DNA of 64,000 nt, taken from Amoebidium appalachense (lineage: Eukaryota; Ichthyosporea). A program made the position numbers and the translations under genes. The notes under the pieces are model-generated. The model ran no database searches and had not been told where the DNA came from. It saw nothing but the letters and a program-made list of their open reading frames with translations. Shown here piece after piece: positions 57,401 to 64,000 of this stretch. The stretch covers positions 3,224,001-3,288,000 of the forward strand of contig CAVNZM010000007.1 in assembly GCA_963693365.1 (NCBI GenBank), in the 5' to 3' direction. Position 1 is the stretch's first letter, and the number at the start of each line of letters is the position of its first letter.

Positions 57401-58796
57401 TGATGTAGTAGAGACCGTTGAGGGGGGTGAGATCTGAAATGATGTCACCATTACGGCTGTAGAGGAACGACGGGTGGTTGTCTGTACCGTCACAATGACC
57501 CAGGAGGCCGGCAGTTGAGGCCATGGAGGTAGACACGAGGAAAGACGGTGACTCGGGTACGTAGTAAGCATTGATGCTGCATGGGGTTGGGTGGCCGTTG
57601 TAGTGCAGTGTCATGTTGATGATGCCACGGTGTGTGGCATTGACGGTGGCACTGCCAAGGCCGTGAATGGGGGTGGGAGGACACGGGGTAAGGGAGGAGA
57701 AATACTCCTTGATGGGGCAGATGTGTGCATTACAAGCACTGTCCCAGACGGGGTCGTCACGGTCGGGTGTGCCGGTGGAGGAGATGAGTGCAAATTGCAC
57801 ACTCTTGTTGCCTTTCTCCTGCTTGGCACGACGAGCAACAGCACAGCCAGGCTCCGGGCATGCTGTGATGTGGTGGGGCTCATGGCAGTAGGAACACTCC
57901 ACCTTCTTGGTGTTGTGCTGTCGGTTACGGTTGTCCCTGTTACCACGGTGGTAAGGGGAAGTTGAACGGGGGCCGGGTGACTTGGAGGAAGGACGAGGAT
58001 CACGGGAACGGGACGGGGAACGGTGAGGTGTATGCTCACGTCGAGGAATACGGTTACGGAGGTCACCGGGCGGAAGCACTCTGCTCTGGAGTACACGGAG
58101 GGGACGGTTGTTGACGGTTGCACCTGTGCCTGCGTCGATGAGGCCGGCACGGATTTCAGCTCCTCGGATGTCACTGATGAGCTGGTTGAAGGACGGGTAG
58201 GCCTTGTTGTTCATCCAGTAGTCGGAGCAGAGACGTTCAATGTCGGAGCAGACCAGGGCCGTGTTCTTCCGGAGGTGAAGGAAGAACTTACGTACGACAT
58301 CCTTGTGCTGGACGGGCTCGTCGAGGCAGGCAAGTGTCGTAGCCAGACGTTGGAGACGGGTGAGGTATGCTGTGACGTTGGGGTAGTCTCGTAGTTCAAG
58401 CTCCTCGAAGGTGACTTGGATCTGGGTGACTCGGGCCTTCTTCTCTGCTACATACGCCATACGTAGGTTGTGGAAGACTTCTCCACCGTGGACACCGTCT
58501 TGCATCCGGCCGGAGTCGTAGAGCTCGGTCGGATGGACGGACTGGTTGAGGATCTGGTCGAGGACGTCGGAAGCTTTCTTGTAGGAGTCCTTGGTGACGT
58601 AGCCTAGCCACTGGTTGGCGTCGGTGCCGTCAACCCACTGTGGCCTCTTGATAGCGTCAACGAATTTCTCGGCAATGGTTGTTCTAATGAACCGGTGTAT
58701 GAGTGGCTCCCACTCGAAATAATTAAGACGTTTCTCGTCTCTTTTCTCGGACGGATTCCATATTGGAAGGTTGATATACGACGGTTTGTCAGTCAT
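54409..58796 (-). pseudogene. gag-pol: Copia B3 gag-pol with two frame changes
   Basis: Gag starts at ATG 58796 (MTDKPSYINLPIW). Gag, protease (VWDSACNAHICP), integrase (FDSGSEF, NGVVERK) and the start of the Pro-rich linker are in one frame. At an 11-base run near 56280 the frame changes, and it changes again near 55855, where the GANIIK codons of B1 read DANIIK. The last part (RT with YVDD, RNase H) is open to the stop at 54409. Compared with B1 it carries several in-frame 3- or 6-bp insertions. If the two run lengths are sequencing errors the element would be intact. Confidence 0.9.
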
Positions 58797-58871
58797 GATT
58801 GAAGCAGCAAGACTGAGGAATTTCGCGGTTGTAACGAGATTGTGTGTTAGCGTGCAAAGGGGCCGTAAACC

Positions 58872-59609
58872 TGTTATTGTGTGTGGGTAAACGGAGAAGC
58901 AGAGAGCACAGATGGGTGTTATGTTATACACAACACAAAGACACACGGGAGAAACACAACCGGAGAGGTGGAACGATTTCTGGAACCATAGGAAATGAAT
59001 ACGACTGCTTGAGATTTATTCCAAGATGAAGTCCCTTTTATACTTGGGAATGTGAAAACGATAAACCAATCAAAAGAACGAAAACTCTATTTTCAATCAG
59101 AAAGACGAAAACTATGAGTGTAAAATATATCGATCAAAATGTCTGTCGACACATAGAATATAAAACTCAATCCTCTAATGAAAGAAACTTCTAATAAAAG
59201 CACGGAAACATTTAACAAAATGAAACCACTTATGTAACTATTAGTTCACAACATACATTTATACATGTTCTTATCATAACACGTCTAAATATAATTATTC
59301 CTAATAGTTGGAGAACATAGCACAATGCTACGTCGTGAGAAAGGAATGAGAAAGGAATGTAAGTTACTATATTTGGGAAAATACAAATGAGATTTGATTG
59401 GATGACATATATAGATTTTGACACAAACGACAATACGTGTGTGCGAGCTAAGTATGTCGGTACGTACACAGATCTAAGATATCGGTGTACACGGAAACAG
59501 AAAGAAAAGAAAGAAACGAAGAAAGGAAAAGGAAACAAACTACAACAAACTAATAAACAAATACAAAACTCAACTTCTAAGTCTTGCCGTGAATCAAGTG
59601 AAGATGACA
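58872..59609 (-). repeat. 5' LTR of copia B3
   Basis: 738 bp; followed in coding sense by GGTTTACGGCCCC. Confidence 0.92.
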
Positions 59610-59750
59610 GGGGGTGAGGGGGTTAGTGTGTGTGTGGGGGGGGGGGGGGGAGTGGGGGTGGAGAATGGTAGAATGAGGGGGAGGAGGGAGGGATATTGTC
59701 CTTCAAGGTTGCTAGGCACCACGTTTAACTACGATGCCCATCCCACACAG

Positions 59751-59986
59751 GCCTGTACGGAAAGGGTGCAAATTGTGCAATCAATGCACTGGCAGAGACC
59801 CTGTTCTACGACCGGGACAATATCAAGTTGGACGGGACAGGCACCCTCATATGCTCCCACGACAACTCAGCTGGCGAAATTAAGAACCAATATGTTTACT
59901 GCTTTCTGGCATATATGGTCGAAGGCGGGTTGTTCAAAAAGATCATCGTGTGCAACATGATTGTCGGGCATACACACGGCCTACAG
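59751..59986 (+). pseudogene. GHTH-motif exon of the interrupted transposase
   Basis: Follows a CACACAG acceptor. It encodes GLYGKGANCAINALAETL, then CSHDNSAGEIKNQYVYCF and IIVCNMIVGHTHGLQ. The Asp-Asn ... Lys-Asn-x-Tyr and Gly-His-Thr-His patterns are typical of DDE-type transposase-like proteins, with Asp-Asn as a presumed catalytic aspartate site. The exon ends ..CTACAG directly followed by GCCCCCC, so its donor is GC or has been eroded by the poly-C tract. It continues into 60387. The N-terminal partner is at 47596-48176. Confidence 0.7.
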
Positions 59987-60104
59987 GCCCCCCCCCCCCC
60001 CCCCCCCTCTCCCCCCCCCCCCCACACCCCAACTGGCCAACACCCAAGTTGTGACCCAACCCTAACGTCCAACAACCATCAACATTTGTTGGCTGAGTAT
60101 GTCT

Positions 60105-60137
<33 letters not shown>

Positions 60138-60386
60138 CCCTATTAAGCACTCCCTACCCTCCCACCCTTCTTCTGACACACACTGTAACCACATGTTCAG
60201 GAAATGATTAACGAAGTAAAGGTTACATGATGCAAAACGTAAGCCTTTATGGATTCTTTGTAGTATTTACACATTAGCCAACATAATGTTAATTTACGCC
60301 CCTCCCGTGTCCCCCCCATCCCCTACTACCCCTTCCCCCCCCCCCCCCCCACACACACACACACATACACCCCTCTCCCCATACAG

Positions 60387-60626
60387 GACCAGAAGTTTTC
60401 CGTGTTCTGGCGACCCGAGGCAGCAAATGCACATGGGACCAGCTGTTGGAAATAGCCCGAGTGTGCATCGAACAGACAGCAATGGAGAGAAGCACCGCGT
60501 GCATGTGGTTACGGACATGTGGGACTTCAAGTCGTTTTTACGCCATACATGTCGGGCACACCAACTCACGCAGTGTCATGCGCGAGATGCCCACCACCAT
60601 CACCCGGAATCAATGCCCAGCGTGTA
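60387..60626 (+). pseudogene. Next exon of the interrupted transposase, three-frame remnant
   Basis: After ATACAG it begins DQKFSVFWR, giving GHTH plus three residues plus DQKF when joined to the previous exon, the spacing typical of the family. The frame then changes twice: LATRGSKCTWDQLLEIARVC is in a second frame and VHVVTDMWDFKSFLRH in a third. Each piece fits the order expected downstream of GHTH (Thr-x-Asp-x-Leu helix, then Val-Thr-Asp-x-x-Asp-Phe/Trp). It is therefore a decayed gene rather than an active one. Confidence 0.6.
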
Positions 60627-60641
60627 GGACCCCCTCCCCCC

Positions 60642-60672
<31 letters not shown>

Positions 60673-61354
60673 AAAGAATTCAAGTGTTCGTTTTTACGGC
60701 CAACAGGATATCAGCAGCCCCCCCGCCTTCCTCTCCCCAAAAAGGAATGAAAGAATAAATTGAAAAGAAAAAGTAATGCAAAAAAAATAAAAAATAAAAA
60801 AATATAAAAAATATATTCAGCCACCACCAAACAACCCACCGTCCCACCAACCGACCCACCCAGCCCACCCAGAAACACACCCGAAATGAGATACCCACCC
60901 CCGGACGTACTTGCACATGGACGTTATGTACTGTAACAGACAAAGTATGTTTTACGCCCACATGATACGGCAGACCCCCCCCTTTCTTGAATATCTAAGT
61001 TGTTTTGGGGTGGCTGAAACCGAACTCGCCAATAACGATGGCCAAACAGCCACACAAAAGTCCCACAGTTCGTAGTCACAGTCTGACCCCCCCCCCCCCC
61101 CCCCCCCCCCACCCACCACCATCACCACCACCACCACCACCACACACACACCGACACACCCCCCCAACACAACCCCACAACCCCCCCCCCCCTCCCAAAG
61201 ACACACACACACAACCCCCCAACCCCCTCCCCCCCCCCCCCCCCCCCCCCCCCCCGGCACCACCACACACACACACACACCCCCCCACACAACCCCACAA
61301 CCCCCCCCCCCCCCTCCCAAAGACACACACACACACCCCCCAACCCCCCCCCAT

Positions 61355-61380
<26 letters not shown>
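60627..61380. repeat. C-rich and A-rich low-complexity block
   Basis: C-run/A-run junction at 60640-60675, A-rich 60770-60815, unique 60840-61075, then C-runs alternating with ACACAC/CCAACAC segments. The unit AAAGACACACACACACA..CCCCCAACC recurs at about 61198 and 61320. Confidence 0.85.
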
Positions 61381-61385
<5 letters not shown>

Positions 61386-61635
61386 ATCCCAGGTAGGAAC
61401 CGGGAAGAGATGCACGACCCGGAGTGGTCTCCCAGGAGATATGTGGGCCAGGAGGTCCCGCCGACGCCCGCCCACCTCGGCTCAACGACGAGGACGGACA
61501 GCTGCAAAACAGACCCAGCCCGTCTCCCAAGGCGGGAACTGGTGGTGAGAAAGTCAGCACTGCTAAAGGAAAGGGTGTTGGTGAAACGAAGGCTGGTAGT
61601 TGCATGCGGGACTGGAGAAAACACTGAAATTCCCC
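61381..61635 (+). other. Unique GC-balanced segment, possible last transposase exon
   Basis: After AAATCCCAG a frame reads NREEMHDPEWSPRRYVGQEV and continues basic (RRELVVRKSALLKERVLVKRR). A Trp-x-Pro segment is common near the end of this transposase group, but the match is weak. It could equally be non-coding unique sequence. Confidence 0.3.
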
Positions 61636-61689
61636 GATCACGTCCCCCCCCTCCGTCGGAAAAAACCTACGGACTCCCCCGTGTGTACT

Positions 61690-61771
61690 TTGCATTAACA
61701 TGCACACATGCACACACACGGTGCATCCCCCCTCCCCTCCCTCTCAACGAGCACAACACACACACATACAT

Positions 61772-61806
<35 letters not shown>

Positions 61807-62230
61807 CACACAGCACACATGCACGGACACGAATCCCCCCTTTCCCTTCCCTCTCCACCGAGCACATGCACACATGCACAGACATGCACACACACACACA
61901 CACACACCACCACGAGCACCAGACAGCACACACACACCCCCTCCACAGAGCACACACACACACACGTGCACCAGCCACACCGGGCATCCCCCCCCCCCTC
62001 CCCACGAGCCCACACACACAGACAGCACACACACACACAACACAGACACCACACACAGACACAGACAGCCAGCACCAGCCCACCGCCCCCCGTAGAAGAC
62101 ACCAGAAAAGCCCAGCAGCCAGGCCCCCCCAGAAAAAAAAGCTACTCCCCCCCCCATTGGTTGGGGAGTGCACCAAACATCAGGGTCCCGGCAAAAACAC
62201 CCCCCGGGGGGGGGGGGGGAGGGGGTGCAC
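61690..62230. repeat. (CA)n-rich block with repeated C-rich interruptions
   Basis: CA repeats alternate with CATCCCCCCTCCCCTCC and CGAGCACA units repeated at about 61735, 61840 and 61940, a higher-order repeat of roughly 100-110 bp. Confidence 0.8.
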
Positions 62231-62249
62231 TAACGTCTAGGCAGCCTGC

Positions 62250-62957
62250 CTGAGTATAGCATCAAGTTGTTATATGGGTTTTTGGTCACCCGTCACATCA
62301 ATTTATTGTGTTGGCGCCCTGTGACACCACCTCGGAAGACTGGGGTCACAAGGGTAATTCATCAAACTGTACGAAAAGAATGTGATATCATCACTGTCTG
62401 TTTGCCTATCCCCCCCCCCCCCCCCCCCCCCCCCCACCACCACCACTGGGCCCTCCCCCGGGCTCTCCACACCCACACACACGCACCCCCACCCTCTCAA
62501 GCTACAGGATGCCATCACCACACACGAAACTAGTATGAATTACAAACGTGCCCCACATCACATCGCACGCACCGGTATACGAATTACTCCATCAACCAAC
62601 AGTTCATACGAGTCACGACCTGCCCAGTGTACATACACGTCTTGTTCCATCTTCCCCCACAGACCTCCCCGGGAGGCCTCAGTAAACAGCATACGTTTAC
62701 TTAAGCTCCGACAGAAGGTCAATATTCCACCATATCGCCCCCACCGACCACAATCACATATACACAGGAATCGCCTGAAAAATATTGCTAACCGTGCATT
62801 TTTGTCCTTAAGCCACGTTTTTGCTCCACCTTCCCCCTCCCACAGGTCCGTCCCTCCCGGGTCGCGTGGTTGCAGGTCCTCTCCCGCAGGTCGGTGTCGC
62901 AGGTCCCTCCCGCAGGTCGCCTGTCGAGTTCCCAGGTTTTTTTTTGTATTTTGTTTG

Positions 62958-62991
<34 letters not shown>

Positions 62992-63590
62992 TGGGTGCGT
63001 GTGTCTGCTGGCTGCAGATGCACGTTTTCACGTTATGAACCAGCGACTTGGGATTGCTTTAGCACTAGCTATCATCCCCCCACCAATCGTTCAAGCTTTT
63101 CTGCTTCTCTAGACTTAAGTTCTGTCGGCCGTCCTTACTATTTGATGTTTATTTTTGCCACTCTCAGTCAGCCCCCAGTCCCCCCCCCCCCCCCTCGAGT
63201 AGGATGAGATTAGCTGAGTTCACAGTGCCAAGTTGCAAAGTCACAGCTGCTATAAGGCACTAGAGTGGTACCGCTTGTCCTATGGCTGCTTTTTAGTAGG
63301 TAAAGACAAGTGGGTACGCTCTTGTCTAGAAAAGAGAGAAGACCGTGGTCTGGGGCTTTCTATGGCTTCCGCAGTAGTTGGGAGGATAGACTAAATAAAT
63401 ATTATAACTACATTTTAAGGATACATTTAGGTTAAGGTTTTATTTGTGGAAATTATTGACATAAATATTTTTCTGGGTAAACACGTAGGATGGGTGTTCG
63501 ATACCAACATAACCATGTAGGCTTCATTTCGTGTTTTAGCAGTTAGCGGTTGGCTGCCCGCACACGGGCACCTATTAGCCAGTCAAAACA
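62250..63590. other. Mixed unique and C-rich stretch without a recognised gene
   Basis: A C-run at 62410-62435, then mostly unique sequence. A small cluster of GCAGGTCC(T/G)..CCCGCAGGTCG units (62872-62930) recurs four times, next to (GT)n at 62959-62990. 63230-63590 is unique, AT-rich and probably the upstream region of the gene starting at 63815. Confidence 0.6.
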
Positions 63591-63591
63591 T

Positions 63592-63698
63592 CAGATACCA
63601 CAGATCACTAGACCGAGTTATGATTGGCTCGGATCAGATTTCACATATCACTAGATCGATTTTTGATTGGCTCAGATCGGTAGGCTTAGGTATATAAG
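63592..63698 (+). promoter_or_regulatory. Promoter-like block: tandem 43-bp repeats with inverted CCAAT, then TATA box
   Basis: Two adjacent 43-bp units (63592-63634, 63635-63677) share CAGAT..CACA..ATCACTAGA.CGA and TGATTGGCTC(G/A)GAT. Each carries ATTGG, an inverted CCAAT box. TATATAAG follows at 63691-63698, and TCAGCAAG about 27 bp further on could be the start site. The ATG is at 63815. The layout suits an RNA polymerase II promoter or the U3/R part of an LTR. Confidence 0.6.
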
Positions 63699-63814
63699 CA
63701 CGACAGTTTTTAGCAGATCAGCAAGCTACAAACACATCTTCTGTGTTTAGCATCCACAGCCTTACAGCTATATATTCCTTTTCATTCTCCCTATCTTTCC
63801 CTACGCCGGTCAGC

Positions 63815-64000
63815 ATGCCGCCGAAAAAGCGCCAGGCCTCAGCAGCCGCCCCTGCCGCGGCACCTAAGCGCCTGACCCGCAGCGACCTCCGCCACAGGCT
63901 GACCAACGCTCCCGCGGACACTGACGCGCCTCCAGCGGCCCATACCACCACGGACCCGGACCCGCCGGCTACTCTCCCCTCCACTCCTGAAGTCCCCCCT
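63815..64000 (+). CDS. Start of an unrecognised gene, cut by the window end
   Basis: ATG in AGCATGCCG context opens a frame of 62 codons that runs off the edge. It reads MPPKKRQASAAAPAAAPKR, then LTRSDLRHRLTN and a Pro/Thr/Asp-rich stretch. The basic PPKKRQ and PKRLTR clusters could be nuclear signals. Composition changes sharply from the AT-rich upstream to GC-rich coding. A host nuclear protein or the gag of another retroelement are both possible; the promoter-like repeats upstream fit either. Confidence 0.55.
   Translation, partial: MPPKKRQASAAAPAAAPKRLTRSDLRHRLTNAPADTDAPPAAHTTTDPDPPATLPSTPEVPP

Larger units (their letters stand above)
52945..59609 (-). mobile_element. Ty1/copia retrotransposon B3, full length
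   Basis: LTRs are at 52945-53683 (739 bp) and 58872-59609 (738 bp), differing at about four positions. The target duplication GGGGG is at 52940-52944 and 59610-59614. Coding sense is minus: primer site at 58855-58871, gag-pol, polypurine tract at 53684-53692. Its LTRs are a distinct subfamily from B1/B2, with an added ATTTTC..AATCAGAAAGACG segment. Near-identical LTRs mean a recent insertion, but gag-pol is interrupted twice at G/C runs. Confidence 0.94.

Overview
This is a nuclear segment of an intron-rich eukaryote. The evidence is GT-AG introns in small-exon genes, a NEDD4-class HECT ubiquitin ligase, Pol III-type tRNA genes with internal promoters, THAP/P-element and Ty1/copia transposons, and very heavy simple-sequence DNA: (CA)n/(GT)n tracts over 200 bp and poly-C/poly-G runs of 20-50 bp. 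TAA, TAG and TGA all act as stops, so the standard code fits. I cannot name the lineage from sequence alone; a protist, alga or invertebrate would all fit. Most long open frames here are only translated microsatellites (His-Thr, Cys-Val, Pro or Gly runs) and are not genes.

Region 1 (1-22525, + strand) is one gene in 26 phase-consistent exons. It is the 3' part of a NEDD4-like HECT E3 ligase, 846 codons within the window. Domain order is C2, linker, fibronectin III, CCCH zinc finger, UIM-like segment, HECT. The WW domains usual for this class are absent. Its introns hold the microsatellites, two related families of short interspersed repeats flanked by poly-C, and a cluster of two intact tRNA-Gln(CTG) genes plus one truncated copy.

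Region 2 (22526-26998) is mostly simple repeats. It has a tentative minus-strand gene with an AT-hook exon and a ZZ-like zinc-finger end. Region 3 (26999-30765) is a complete P-element-type transposon with 34-bp terminal inverted repeats, 22-bp subterminal inverted repeats and a 7-bp target duplication. It encodes a THAP DNA-binding domain and the C-terminal end of a P transposase, but the catalytic middle is missing. A degenerate tRNA-like element follows.

Region 4 (31574-59609) is a nest of Ty1/copia elements of two families. Family A (31574-44602, +) sits in a (CA)n tract and is split by a family B element (B1, 34187-40578, -) with an intact 1454-codon gag-pol. A truncated B2 (48228-about 52410, +) and a full-length B3 (52945-59609, -, inserted in a G-run) have separated the pieces of an older cut-and-paste transposase gene. 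Its N-terminal exon is at 47596-48176 and its GHTH-motif exons are at 59751-60560. An unrecognised gene remnant is at 44685-45424.

Region 5 (60620-64000) is C-rich low-complexity DNA, then unique sequence with a promoter-like block (tandem 43-bp repeats with inverted CCAAT, TATA box) ahead of a new reading frame that runs off the window end.
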